64,000 nt of DNA from Euclidia mi (GCA_944739405.2 OX123182.2:96340051-96404050), one strand, 5' to 3'. Numbered from the stretch's first letter, positions 31,540 through 43,312 are shown. Numbers and translations are program-made. The notes: generated by a model not told the origin, from the letters alone.

Positions 31540-31677
31540 TGTATGCTAACTACCTGTAGGTTTCGAAATAAAACACAAACTGTAGTTTGATCTAAGGTTC
31601 ATTTATTGCAAAATGTCGTTGACCTTATATAGTGCAGCCGGTAATAAAACCATAGCGCGATTAAGACATATGTTACA
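31540..31677 (-). repeat. LTR-like block
   Basis: On the minus strand it begins TGTAACATATG and ends GTTAGCATACA, with a TATA box (CTATATAAGG), an AATAAA about 20 bases later and TTTATTTC further on, i.e. promoter and polyadenylation signals in LTR order. It is short (138 bp) and no second copy is present in the window, so it may be a solo or partial LTR of the BEL/Pao element or a chance arrangement. Confidence 0.35.
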
Positions 31678-32397
31678 ACGCCATCTATGGAGAGTTGATT
31701 CAAACTTTTTTTACTAATTATTTATACACATTTGCTCTTGAACAATAGCAATATTTGAACTAATTAATTTACATTAAAACCTTATAGAATGAAAATATTG
31801 AACCGATTTGAACTTCGATAGACATTTTCAGTGAGTAGTTAACTAATATGTAGATTTGTTACTACTTCATAAATGTAAAAACGGCTCGGTTCAATTTGAA
31901 GCCATACTGGAATGTTTATGTTTTGCTGTACCCTATGAATATCCAAGACAACGTATTGGCAATTTTTTCCATGTACCACCCTGTAAAACAAACCTGTGCC
32001 GATATTCGCCGATTTACAGAATATGCTCTGAATATAATGATTAACATATTATACCCAGACCTTGATGTGTTTTCTGACCCGCTCGCTTAATACAGACGTG
32101 TAATATTATCCAAAACAAGTTCGTCTTCATAGACTTAAATTTTAAACAATTTTTATATCATTTTGTTAATATACAAAATATTATATACTTACATTTAAAA
32201 AAATTATTTTAGTAGTTTTATCTTATCAAAATTTGTAATATTATAATAACTGTGTGCTTCAGTGGTAAATGTTGTGTATACCTGTAATTGGCATATGTAT
32301 CAGACCGTTTCCATGTACCTTTTAATTTGATTTTAAAATATGAATGCTGTTGGTGTACCTAATTAAATAAATAAATAGATAACTTTATGATAAACAA
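31678..32397. other. Gene-free stretch
   Basis: AT-rich; the overlapping small frames at 31856-32090 have no recognisable domain. Confidence 0.35.
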
Positions 32398-32625
32398 AAA
32401 GACGCGCGCAGCTTCGCCCGCACATTATTGTAATTTAGTAATTCTTCCCGATCCCGTGGGAATTTCGGGAAATCCCTTCTTAGTGCGACCCTATGGTCCT
32501 CAAGAAACACACATGCGAAATTTCACTTACTTGTACCCAGTAGTTTCGGCTGTAGTGTGTCTGTCAGTCAGTAACGCAAGGATTTTATATATACGTAGCA
32601 ACAAAATAAATCATCCAACTATATA
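32398..32625 (+). repeat. Dispersed repeat family A, copy 2
   Basis: Matches copy 1 at 18481-18715: GCTTCGCCCGCACA, CCCGATCCCGTGGGAATTTC, AAGAAACACACATGCGAAAT, CCCAGTAGTTTCGGCTG and GTCAGTAACGCAAGGATTT. Confidence 0.85.
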
Positions 32626-32721
32626 AGAAGTGTAGCTTTGGCTGTAATGTTGAGCAGGAACAGGGATGGCTTTTCCCTCTCCCTAGCTCCCGCAGCTCCC
32701 TGGCGCTGAAATTACCGCAAG

Positions 32722-33759
32722 GAATGACTTGCGGATGGACAATGCTGCGTGCTATCGCCTACTCTGTTCCTCCTGCATATCAATGATATGTTGCTAGATA
32801 GCGGCATTCATTGTTATGCAGATGACAGCACAGGTGATGCTTTATATACCGGCCACGCCAACATTTCTCGGGAAAAAGTCATCGAGAGCCGACATAAACT
32901 TGTGTCTGAAATTGAGACTTCCTTGGAGATGGTCTCAGATTGGGGAAGACTTAATTTGGTCCAATTTAACCCCACAAAGACACAAGTCTGCGTTTTCACC
33001 ATAAAAACACTGCCGATGGTTGCATGTCCTCGTTTTGAGAGCACCCCCTTGACTGCCTCCTCCAGTATTGGAATACTTGGTGTGGACATATTGAGCGAAG
33101 TCCAGTTCCGCGGTCACTTAGAGGGTAAGGCTAAGTTAGCCTCGAAGAAGCTTGGTGTGCTAAATAGATCGAGACGGTATTTCACTCCGGCCCACCGCTT
33201 GCTCCTTTATAAGGCGCAGGTCCGGCCGCATATGGAATACTGTTCTCATCTTTGGGCAGGGGCACCCCAGTACCAGCTTCTCCCTCTAGACCGCATCCAA
33301 CGGAGGGCCGCTCGAATTGTCGACTGCCAAGATATTTGCAATCGGTTAAACCCCTTGGCGCTGCGTAGAGATGTAGCCTCGCTATGCATTTTTTATCGCT
33401 TCTACTATGGGGAGTGCTCCGAGGAATTGTTCGAATTAATCCCTGCCGCCTCTTTCCGCCATCGTTCTACGTGACAGCATTTCCATCCCCATCATTTAGA
33501 TGGTTGGCAATCCACAACGGTGCGTTTCTCTAGAAACTTTCTGCCTGGCACCTCTAAACTGTGGAATGATCTGTCACCTGCGATTTTTCCGAACCAATAC
33601 GACCTTCAAACCTTCAAAAAAAGAGCGTATTCCTTTTTAAAAGGCCGGCAACGCACTTGTGACTCTTCTGGTGTTGCGGGTGTCCATGGGCGGCGGTAAT
33701 CGCTTAACATCAGGCGATCCGTCTGCTCGTTTGCCCCCTATACCATAAAAAAAAAAACA
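32722..33759 (+). mobile_element. Jockey-like LINE 3' part with poly-A tail
   Basis: The 5'-truncated copy starts in RT near the 'GVPQGCVLSP' motif, carries the rest of ORF2, and ends with a conserved 3' UTR (AACATCAGGCGATCCGTCTG, CTCGTTTGCCCCCTATACC) and an A-run at 33748-33758. Confidence 0.88.
32749..33699 (+). pseudogene. Jockey-like reverse transcriptase C-terminal half, one nonsense codon
   Basis: The codon at 32749 is GTG inside the motif, not a start. It encodes LSPTLFLLHINDM, the catalytic box CYADDST, FNPTKTQVCVF, LLLYKAQVRPHMEYCSHLW and DRIQRRAARIV. TGA at 33472-33474 interrupts the frame. The same frame then continues through FSRNFLPGTSKLWNDLSPAI and LKGRQRTCDSSGVAGVHGRR to the natural TAA at 33697. 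One base change from CGA would explain the stop. Confidence 0.88.
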
Positions 33760-34195
33760 ACCAGACAACGGCAGACCAGTATTGGGTCCAACCCATGTGT
33801 AAAATCAGTTCAATGGGCTCAGGTTCAGCGGACTAAATCATGACAGAATCACGAATCGTTGCAACAACCCCAGTAAACATACCCATAGCATACAATTTAG
33901 GACACTTATACACCTTCACTGACCTTAAACTTTTACCATGATATATATATGGACTGTAACTGGGATTTCACCGTATCTACAAATAAATATATGTAAAATA
34001 AAAAAAGAGAAACACTACTCTGCTAACTATCTTTAGTTTTCTGTTCAGTTTTTAGTATTTTTTCAACCCACTTTACTAAAGAAGCAAGTAATTGGGCACT
34101 GCTTTTCTACGCCCCTTATTTTATTCTGATTAAGTTTGTTCCCAACTTGAACACACTTTATCGTTTACCAAGACATTTCTAGTTACACAATGTTT
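33760..34195. other. Gene-free spacer
   Basis: Nothing recognised. Confidence 0.35.
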
Positions 34196-34728
34196 TTAGG
34201 GTTCCGTACCTAAAAGGTAAAAAACAGAACCCTATTACTAAGCCTCTGCTGTCTGTCTGTTTGTCTGTCTGTCCGTCTGTCTGTCACCAGGCTGTATCTC
34301 ATAAACCGTGATAGCTAGAAAGCTGAATTTTTCACAAATTATGTATTTCGCTTGTCGCTATAACAACAAATACTAAAAATAAAAAAAAAAAATTATTAAG
34401 GGGGGATCCCATACAAAAAACGTGTTTTTTTCATATTTTTTACTCAAAATTACTAACTGAAACAGGTAGACGCTTTAAATTTTCACAGAATTGTATATTA
34501 CCTTTCAAAATAAATAATTATATAAAAAAAGTAAATAATAAAGAGGGGCTCCCATACAGCAAACGTAATTGTTAAGCAATTTGTTACTCGATCTTAATAA
34601 ACAGGTAGAAACTAAAAAAGTATTTAAGTATACATACAACGAACGTGATTTTCTTTTATAGATGATGGTACTCATAGTACGGGACCCTTCGTGCGCGAGT
34701 CCGACTCGCACATGCCCAATTTTTGTTT
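34196..34728 (+). repeat. Dispersed repeat family E, copy 1
   Basis: Starts TTAGGGTTCCGTACCTAAAA, has a CTGTCTGTCTGT run (34250-34288), and ends GAGTCCGACTCGCACATGCC. These are the same termini as the reversed copy at 38525-40757. Two internal GGGG(A/C)TCCCATACA units (about 34402 and 34541) indicate internal repetition. Noncoding. Confidence 0.8.
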
Positions 34729-35591
34729 TATAGAGCATGTATTGTGTTTGTAGAGTTGAAACTTTATTGAAAAATATATTTAGATATTTTATCAAAACCC
34801 TAGGCAGTTTACTGTAAGTAAACCCAAATTAATTGCCTATAAACATCATAATATGTATGCATAAAGTTCCCTCTGAATTTTAATTTCAATCACTATCTAA
34901 ATTTAATAAATGGGTCTGCTTGTGATCAGTCCAAAATTAAATAATCTATCAGTCAGGGATTCCTAAAGTGGTCTTACAAACAAAACTTTGGGAATCCATG
35001 GTCTAGACTCTTGTGAAAACTTTTGTTAATTTAATAGAGGTTGATTTTTAGACCTCGTCGACCCCAAATCAGTTTTCGTTTATGTCGACCCCTAGGAAAT
35101 CGATATCGACCCCTTTGGGAATCTCTGAATCTATCTGAACGATTGTTCCTTAATTTTTTAGTGATTAAATATTATTTTATCAATAATAAGAAAGCTAAAG
35201 AACGGTTGTAACTACTGTTTTTACCATGAAATAAAAACATACATAATTGGCGTTACAATCAAATCGCAGATTTGAAAATCAATACCAGCCCTAGACGCCG
35301 CAACATTGAATGTTACCATCCATTAGGCAAAACAAAGATATATAACAATATATACACAAAAACGGAGTTCCACAAAGTGTTTTACAAACATCGCAGTCCT
35401 TCATAAGGAAAAGAAAACAACAGAAAATTTTATGTACATGTCGAATAAAATACTGAGTTCTATTTTCATACCATTTAAACATCGTTTTATCTCCAAGAGA
35501 GTTTTGATGTGAGTTGCAGATTGCAGTTGTTGTTAACACAGATAATCAGGCACTTGTTTTTAATATAAAACATTTGGAGGTACTTATGCTT
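34729..35591. other. Gene-free AT-rich stretch
   Basis: Includes a TCGACCCC-containing patch (35057-35115) but no bounded element or gene. Confidence 0.35.
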
Positions 35592-36385
35592 GATTCGCAG
35601 ACGATATCGTAGTCATGGCTGAGACCATGGAAGACCTAGGCACAATGCTCGATGGCCTCTGTAGAGTCTCCCAACAAGTAGGTCTTATGATGAACATGGA
35701 CAAGACGAAAATCATGTCGAACGTCCATGTTGTACCTGCTCCTATTCAGGTTGGGAACTCTACGCTCGAAGTTGTCGACAAGTATATCTACCTGGGACAA
35801 GTAGTCCAATTAGGTAGGTCCAACTTCGAGAAGGAGGTCAATCGTCGAATCCAACTCGGTTGGGCAGCGTTCGGGAAGCTACGACATATCTTCTCGTCCG
35901 ATATCCCGCAGTGTCTTAAGATGAAAGTCTTTGACCAGTGTATGTTGCCAGTGATGACGTACGGATCAGAGACGTGGTCGCTCACTATGGGCCTTATCAG
36001 AAGGCTCAAGGTTACTCAGAGGGCGATGGAGAGAGCTATGCTTGGAATTTCCCTGCGACATCGAATCAGAAATGAGGAGATCCGCAGTAGAACCAAAGTC
36101 GCCGACATAGCTCTCCGGATAGCCAAGCTGAAGTGGCAGTGGGCAGGGCACATAGCTCGAAGAACCGATGGCCGTTGGGACAGAAAGGTTCTGGAGTAGC
36201 GGCCACGTACCGGACGACGCAGCAGAGGTAGGCCCCCCGCAAGGTGGACCGACGATCTCGTCAAGATCGTGGGAGGCGGTTGGATGCGGGCGGCTCAAGA
36301 CCGGTCTGTGTGGAGAACCTTGGGGGAGGCCTATGTCCAGCAGTGGACGTCGTTTGGCTGATATGGTGATGATGATGATGCTTGA
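35592..36385 (+). mobile_element. RTE-like LINE 3' part with GAT tail
   Basis: Truncated just before the RT FADD box and running through the C-terminal domain to the 3' end GGCCTATGTCCAGCAGTGGA and a GATGATGATG tail. The same family, inverted internally, is at 59964-60740. Confidence 0.88.
35594..36361 (+). pseudogene. RTE-like reverse transcriptase C-terminus
   Basis: Begins FADDIVVMAE (35594; the Met at 35615 is internal), then GLMMNMDKTKIMSNV, KYIYLGQVV, MLPVMTYGSETW and LKWQWAGHIARRTDGRW, typical of RTE-clade endonuclease-RT proteins. TAG at 36197-36199 replaces the Trp codon present in the second copy (TGG). Beyond it, the remaining C-terminal sequence ending near the SSSGR/VQQW region is still recognisable but the frame has shifted. 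Confidence 0.88.
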
Positions 36386-36435
36386 TTGATTGGGCTAAAT
36401 TATGTGTGAGATTTTGTTTAATATATGTAAATTAC

Positions 36436-36674
36436 GTGTGGTGACGGATTAAGAATGCGAATTGTCACCACCCCATATCATGCCATGGGTGTCGTAAGAG
36501 CCGACAGAGGGAGCATATTATGCAGAGAACAGCACTGTAAGAGAAGGAAAACTTGATACAAATTCTATACCGACCCGCTTGGCCAGCGTGGTATAGTAGG
36601 CCAATTCCTCGTTTCCAAGGAGAAGCCTAATCCAGCAGTGGACTATTACAGCCTGATGATGATGATGATGATGA
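36436..36674 (+). mobile_element. SINE family D with RTE-like tail and 10-bp duplication
   Basis: TGTAAATTAC at 36426-36435 and at 36675-36684. The head is GTGTGGTGACGGATTAAGAA, followed by GGTGTCGTAAGAGCCGACAG. The 3' end AATCCAGCAGTGGACTATTA and the GATGATGATG tail resemble the end of the RTE-like LINE (TGTCCAGCAGTGGACG..., GAT tail). This fits a SINE mobilised by that LINE. Confidence 0.93.
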
Positions 36675-36684
36675 TGTAAATTAC

Positions 36685-38524
36685 AGAAAATGTACGACAT
36701 GTGTTATGATTTGTTTGGATTAGCCGACTCGATCAGAGAAGAACCTTGTGTAATTTTAATGATATCTCTGACACTTCAGTTTGTTTGACAAATGAGTGCT
36801 AGATTCTCAATCTATCTCCCTTGTTTTTTCTTCAAACCTGTTCCTTCTTTGTTGTTTTTGAAAATAAATATTGACCTATCCGTTGAATTATAATATATAT
36901 CAGTTTACAAACTATTTATCTGGTAAATTAATTATTTTACCAGATAGCAGACCAGTTTCCAAGAAATGGTCAGTAATTTTATTTCTCGTTTATTTTGTAT
37001 TGTATTTGACATGGAATGTCAATCAGTCGCGATCTTGGTTCTAGCTATGCGTAAATACTAAGAAGTAACTTTCAGAACACGAAATAGCTTTCTAGCCAGT
37101 GTCAGTACGTAGTGACAGCCAACCCAATACAATTAGTAATAATGAGGCTAGAACGTCAACGACATTGTTATTTCTCACCGACACTCTCTGTGAAAAAGGT
37201 AATACTATATAGGTATACAAGAACAATGTTCTTGCATTATTATTATAATGACAAAAAAAATATTTTGAAGCTGTAAAAGGGTTTGGGTAAAAGTGGCATG
37301 TTTTTTTAAATACGCGGCCACTAATGAAAAGTGTTTTGTTAAAAAGAACACATTAAGTCGTAATTTTCTTTCTATGAACGTTACTTTCCCACGTTCATCG
37401 AAGCCGAGATATTTAAAGTAATTAATCTATAAAATCAAATTGCTATTTCCTAAAAATTGAAGACAATGCGACTGGTTTGACAAGATTTAGGGTTGAGCTA
37501 CACCTATCAGCACCGCATCGCACTTTCCTATGTTTCTATCCTTTTCTGTCACTTAGGACCGCCATTTACTAGAGCGAGAAAGAGAGAGGGAATGCCTCAG
37601 CACGCCGCGGAATCGAAAAGGCGATCGGCAACACGGAAAAATGCGATAGCATGCTGAGAGGCGACGGAATGCTGACGCGCGCGTCGGAATGCTTACGCAA
37701 AGCGCAAAATTGCTTAGGGCAAAGTTATTTTATGAGTCATTATTATTATATATATCACTATACGTTAGCAACAATAAATTACTGGTTCATACAAAATTAC
37801 CCAAACCCCTTTACAATCGTTTTCAAAACGTAATCAAGTGCGTTGCCGCAAAAAAGTTTACAAGTTAATCGCATATTACTCTTAAGCTATGAATATTTGC
37901 CATGCATCTTCAATTGACATGATGATGACCAAAAAATTACAACTATAATTTGTAAAAGAGGACAAATAGGTACTTTTGTATTAACATGCACAGTATTTAC
38001 CTTGTTTCTAGGTAACATTTTCAGTGTTTTAGTTTTGACCCACAAGCTAAAGAACGATCGAACGGAGTTATTTTGGCAAGTCAATAATAATTATTGTTAA
38101 AACACAAACAAAACATTTTTTAACTACCACATATTGAATAACATTACGTCATCATTCATTTTACTGATTTGGAATTGTAATATCGAATATCTGACAATAA
38201 TGTTCGTCCCTTACGTAGTACATAAAGCTTACACGACGAAAAGCCGCGCCCCATGGTTTAGTTTAGCATACTCGAATATTTCCCGGGAACCATTGAACTA
38301 TTAAATAATATTTGTACAACTATTTGCACAACTCGAAATAACTTCACGTGATGAAAGGGCTAGAGCATGTGGAATAATATTGTTATGAGGAAGACTCCTT
38401 TTTTATGCAAAATAGCAGGAACTTTTAAACGACGCGCAAAAAATAACGTTTTCGTAAATTTGCGTATAAATCATAAAAGCTTCAATGTGTTTATTTGTAT
38501 GTTCCGGCTTAACATCACAACAAA
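36685..38524. other. Gene-free stretch
   Basis: AT-rich apart from a GC-rich patch at about 37490-37700 (AATGCTGACGCGCGCGTCGG). No domain-bearing frame. A short inverted repeat (TTTATCTGGTAAATTAATT ... ACCAGATA) lies near 36917-36948. Confidence 0.35.
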
Positions 38525-40757
38525 AAAACCAGTCAAGTGCGAGTCGGACTCGCGCACCGAGGGTTCCGTACAAACCTGTAGGTATATATTATAGTAATTA
38601 AAAAAAATATGTGATGAAACTAAAAATTTAGGGTTTTCAAATGTTTTCCTATGTGCTATAAAACGTTGCTTTATGCCTAATTTCAAGATTCTGGATCGAC
38701 TGGAAATGCCCTTTAGTTTTGACTTGAGCATTTAATATGAATTTCAATTTTATACCCCTACCTACGGGTTCATGAAGAAAAGAGTAGCCTTTAAAATTAT
38801 TAAAAATATTTTAATTATATGATGAAACTAAAACAATATGGTGTTCCCCATTTTTCCTTAATCTGTGCTATAAGAGTTTGCTTCGTGCCAAATTTAAGAT
38901 TCTGAGTTCACGGGAAGTACCCTGTAGGTTTTGATTCCCTTGCGAGTAGTTGCGAGTTTGAAAATATGTTTAAATCGCTGTTTCTGTTGATTGCATTGAC
39001 AGAAGTTTGATTTTATTACAGCTTGACGGTGTTATAGACCTGAGTATTTGATATGAATTTCAATAATTTAATAACTCTACGCATCGATATATAATACTAC
39101 TAGTATAATATATCGATGACTACGCGTTCATGAGGAAAGAGGTAGTAACTTTAAAATTTTAAAAATGTTTTTATTTTATGATGTAACTTCATCATCAGCC
39201 CTATATACTGTCCCACTACTGGGCACGGGCCTCTTCTCACTATGAGAAGGGTAAGGCCATAGTCCACCACGCTGGCCAAGTGCGGGTTGGCAGACTTCAC
39301 ATGTCTTTCGAGAACATTATGGAGAACTCTCAGACATGCAGGTTGCCTCACGATGTTTTCCTTCACCGATTAGCAAGCGATAATTAACAATTTTAATACG
39401 CATTTAACTCCGAAAAGTCAGTGGTGCGTGCGGTGGATTCGAACCCGAGACCCTCTGCATAGCAGTCTGTCGGAAAAAAATCCATAAATGGAGAGACATT
39501 TATGGAATTTTTTCCTTAATCTGTGCTATAAAAAGTGGCCTTGTACCAAATTTCAAGATTCTAAGTTCACGGGTACCCTGTAGGTTTTGATTCCCTTGTG
39601 AGTTTCGAAAATTTGCGGCATAAACAGCTGTATCTTGTGATTGCGTTGGCTTAGAAGTTTGATTCTGTTACAGCTTAAAGATATTATAGATTTAAATATT
39701 TGATATGAATTTCAATTTAATACCTCTCTATGCGTTCATCAGGAAAGGGCTAGTAACTTTAATTTTTTTTTATTATATGATGTAACTAAAAATTTACGGT
39801 TTTCACAATTTTTCCTTTATCTGTGCTATAAGACGTTGGTTCATACCAAATTTCAAGAATCTAAGTTTACGGTAAGTACCCTTTAGGTTTTGATTCCCTT
39901 GCCAGTAGTCGCGAGTTTGAAAATATAGTAAAATTGCTGTTTCTTTTGATTGCGATGAGATAAAAGTTTGATTTTGTTACAGCTTAAAGGAATAATAGAC
40001 CAGAGTATTTAATATGAATTTCAATTTAATAACTTAACGCGTTCATGAGGAAAGGGTTAGTAACTTAAAAATTAATACAAATATTTTTTTATATGATGTA
40101 ACAAAAAATTTACGATTTTCGCAAATTTCCCTTTATTTGTGCTAACACATTGCTTCGTATCAAATTTCAAGATTCTGAGTTCACGGGAAGTACCCTGTAG
40201 GTTTTGATTCCCTTGCGAGAAGTTGCGAGAAAATATGCGGCTTAAATTGCTGTTTCTTTTTATTGCGTTGACATAGAAGTTTGGTTTTGTTACAGCTTCA
40301 AGGTATTATAGACCTGAGTATTTGATATAAATTTCAATTTAATACCTTTACGCCATCATGAGAAAATGGTAATAACTTTAAAATTATTAAAAATATTTTT
40401 ATGATATGATGTAACTAAAAATTTATGGTTTTCGCAATTTTTCCTTTATGCGTGCTATAAGACATTGCTTCGTACCAAATTTCAAGATTCTGGATTCACG
40501 GGAAGTACCCTGTAGGTTTTGAGTTTCGAATATTTGCGGAAATTTGCAGCATAAACGGCTGTATCTTTTGATTGCGTTGGCTTAGAAGTTTCATTTTTTT
40601 ACAGCTTCAAGGAAAAGCAGGTTTGACTATTTGATAAAAAAATTCAGTTTGATACCTCCTCGTATTTCTGAGAAAAAGGGTCTTGACAGACGGACGGACA
40701 ATAAAGTGATCCTATAAGGGTTCCGTTTTTTCATTTCGAGGTACGGAACCCTAAAAA
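38525..40757 (-). repeat. Dispersed repeat family E, copy 2, expanded by an internal tandem array
   Basis: The left end AAGTGCGAGTCGGACTCGCG and the right end AAGGGTTCCGTTTTTTCATT ... GGTACGGAACCCT match the termini of 34196-34728 in reverse. Between them six repeat units occur. The marker TATGATGTAACTAAAAATTTA (or variants) recurs near 38606, 38815, 39173, 39778, 40090 and 40404. Units contain TTTCAAGATTCT, TTCACGGGAAGTACCCTGTA, TGATTCCCTTGCGAG and ATTTGATATGAATTTCAAT. Typical spacing is about 313 bp; the first interval is shorter, and one unit is split by a SINE. Noncoding. Confidence 0.85.
39187..39472 (-). mobile_element. tRNA-derived SINE inside the tandem array
   Basis: Reversed SINE. 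On the minus strand it shows a B box in GGGTTCGAATCCACCG, TGACTTTTCGGAGTT, CATCGTGAGGCAACCTGCAT, GTGGACTATGGCCTTACCCT and ends GTGCCCAGTAGTGGGACAG ... GGGCTGATGATGAAG. The end again resembles an RTE-type tail. Fragments of the same family lie at 45470-45545, 53535-53730, 54880-55045 and 58193-58232. Confidence 0.88.
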
Positions 40758-41002
40758 GACCGAATTCCACAAATTTCGGCAGGGAAATTGATGTTTGGAG
40801 ACGTACATGGCTAACCTTTGGTTGCAAAAGTAAAACCATAACGCGTTGAAATAGATGATGGAAGACACTACAAAAATCTATTCATTTTTTAAGTTAAGGC
40901 GTGTAAAATATGTACCTCCTTCTGATTTATCAATAATTTGCATGGACAATAGATAACCAATAAAATATTTAATATTCCATTAAATTTTACAATTAATTTT
41001 GT
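40758..41002. other. Spacer
   Basis: AT-rich; nothing recognised. Confidence 0.3.
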
Positions 41003-41018
41003 TAATTATAAGATTCCT

Positions 41019-41627
41019 TTTTTTTTTTTTTAGTGTCGGGTTGGAAAATCCTCATGGATTCCCTCCGCCCCGGGGGAAGGGCGAAGGGGACTGTCAGACT
41101 CTTACTGACTAAAAACCAACTCGTATTCCTCACGTACCCGTATGTCGGAGGGTCGGGTATCGCTGAAGCATTCCTCGCTACCTCCCAACGGGTATTGGCC
41201 CGCCAGATGGTCAGGCGGGCCCCGAACGAAACCCCCTTGGCGGCGGATGAAGGTGTTGGGCTCCGCCGCCAAAACACTCAGCGGCCGCAGAGGATAGGGA
41301 GGACGGCAACGCAACACCGCATCTCCTCTTCCTCTGCGGCCCCACCGCGACGCAACGATGGTGCGCGTCCATTTGGTCGCGGGAGATAGGGCGCGCGGCA
41401 ACGCAACATCGACACGCCTCTCCTCCCGCGACCGCACCCGACTGCGAGGGACAGAAGAACTGTCCCTTACACCCGCCCCTTTGGACGCATCCTGCGCAGG
41501 CCTCCGTCAAGCCCACGCGGAGCGTCCCCACCTGGATCCCTCTTAGCTTCACCGCGGGTGACCAATCCACGGTTACTAAGCCCCCCCACCACGACAAGGT
41601 GGAGATCCCACGGGGGGGGGGGGGGGG
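41019..41627 (-). mobile_element. GC-rich retroposed copy with poly-A and 16-bp target duplication
   Basis: TAATTATAAGATTCCT occurs at 41003-41018 and 41628-41643. Inside, the plus strand starts with a T-run (poly-A on the minus strand) and ends with a run of 17 G. On the minus strand the copy therefore starts with C17 followed by GTGGGATCTCCACC, continues with TGTCGTGGTGGGGGGGCTTA, and ends CCGACACT plus poly-A. The GC-rich body is unlike the AT-rich surroundings. The overlapping long frames on both strands reflect base composition and match no family I know. It resembles the 5' end of an R1-like LINE joined to a 3' tail, i.e. an internally deleted LINE or a SINE-like derivative; this identity is tentative. 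Confidence 0.8.
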
Positions 41628-41643
41628 TAATTATAAGATTCCT

Positions 41644-42569
41644 CGAACAAATTATGACAAAGCCGGATGTCCCATCTACTACCCTTAAGTTTATAATGGC
41701 ATGTTTAATTCATGGCTGTTATTATTTCTGAAGAGACATTCGCATTATTAACAAAGTTGCAAGTTGATGTTGCCTATTAAGTTTGACATTTATTTTAATG
41801 CGAGTTGCCTTATTCACGGAATGTCCTATGGTAACTCGTAAATACTAATTTAGAGAATTGTAATACCTGAAATTTGTGCTAATGCGAGTGTTTAATACTT
41901 TTCCTGCCACTTGACGGTGCTTTATATGCGTCAGATCCAAACGCATTCAAATAGGTACAGCAGGTAGACACATGAAACAAACAAACAGCTGATATAAAAA
42001 AATATAGACGGTCTAACAGTTCTAGCAGGTTTCTGGACCTGACGTCTCAGTGTTGCCACCTAGTGGGAGTTATTTCGGTAAAGCCTCATTTAAAGCTCTA
42101 TGAACATACCATTTTTGTGTTTTTCGTTTTATTCGTCCGTCATCGAATCAAACTCAGAATCAAACATATTTATTTTCAAATTAAAATCTTTATTATTAGT
42201 GAAGTATGTACAAAGTACACATAAACAATAAAAAATATAACTTTAAATATTTTTTAATGTGTACTTGGCATCATTGAATATAGCAAATAATGTATAACTT
42301 GAAGCCTGAGTGCATTATAGAGAAAAAGCAAACGAATCAACAAGAATTTCATGCCAAGTTTCACCTTATATCATAATACTTTATTTTTGGGAAAACATTG
42401 CATATTCAATCAGTTGTAATCGTGTTAACTAGCATAGTTTTGCTTATATATACTTCTTGTAACTTAAATTCATCACAATCGTGCATCTCAAAATGAAAAT
42501 AAGATCGACTTAGATGTAATATTGCCACTTTATAGTATATTTTGCACTTTTACGTACATGTTCAAAATA
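41644..42569. other. Gene-free stretch
   Basis: AT-rich. The part near 42170-42245 (CAAATTAAAATCTTTATTATT, TGTACAAAGTACAC) looks like a reversed LINE 3' end, without coding sequence. Confidence 0.4.
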
Positions 42570-42627
42570 TATTATTACTAACTTTTGCCCGCAGTTGCGC
42601 TCGCGTAAATTCGCGGTTCTCTGGTTA

Positions 42628-43282
42628 TAGTGTATGTCGGCGTTACGCCAGGGTTATCGTGTCCAGACTCCATTATAATAAAAACACTCACGTAATATTA
42701 CTTGGTTTATTTTCAGACGATTTCTAGCACAGAATTGAATTAAAATGTGAGCTACAGTCCTTTTTATAAACTAACCGTCATTACACTTAATGTTTAACAA
42801 CTGCCACTTCCTTTTCAACATATAATTGAAATTACTGTACAATTAATTATAAAATATAAATCAAAAATCAACATTAATATTGTAATGAATTTTGCACACC
42901 ACCAAATGATTTATTTTACACGAATAACAAATTTATTTTAATAACCAAACGCTGCTTTACAACATTCTCAACAGATGGCGCTATCAACAGGATATAAGCG
43001 CGCATGTTATTTATTTCCGTAAACATAAAAATATGTGTCGGAATAATGTTATTTAATACTAATTGATTTTACTTTGAAAGTTTCTGGAGTTATCTTAATA
43101 ATTAAGCGATAAATTAAATACCCAATCTTTCTAAAACAGTGAAGCAGTCGATACAGTGTCTAATATTCTAAAGTAGTAAATTCTCAGTTTTGTGTACACA
43201 AATAGTTATTTAAATATCAATCTTAAATATTATTAACATTTTCGTAACAATATAATCATTATATATTAATTTTAGCCCATAT
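42628..43282. mobile_element. Unidentified insertion in family B copy 2
   Basis: This block is absent from copy 1. It begins TGTATGTCGGCGTTACGCC, is AT-rich, and has no open frame of note. Clear inverted ends or a target duplication were not recognised. It could be a solo LTR (TG start) or unrelated DNA brought in by recombination. Confidence 0.4.
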
Positions 43283-43312
43283 GTATCATCTATGTTCGGA
43301 GTAACATAAATA

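Noticed and set aside
38525..40757. CRISPR-like array
   Set aside because: Units of about 313 bp with no short repeat-spacer structure, in a eukaryotic genome; it is a tandem array inside a mobile repeat.
41033..41597. Several overlapping long ORFs on both strands
   Set aside because: They result from high GC and few stop codons in the retroposed copy; no family pattern is visible.
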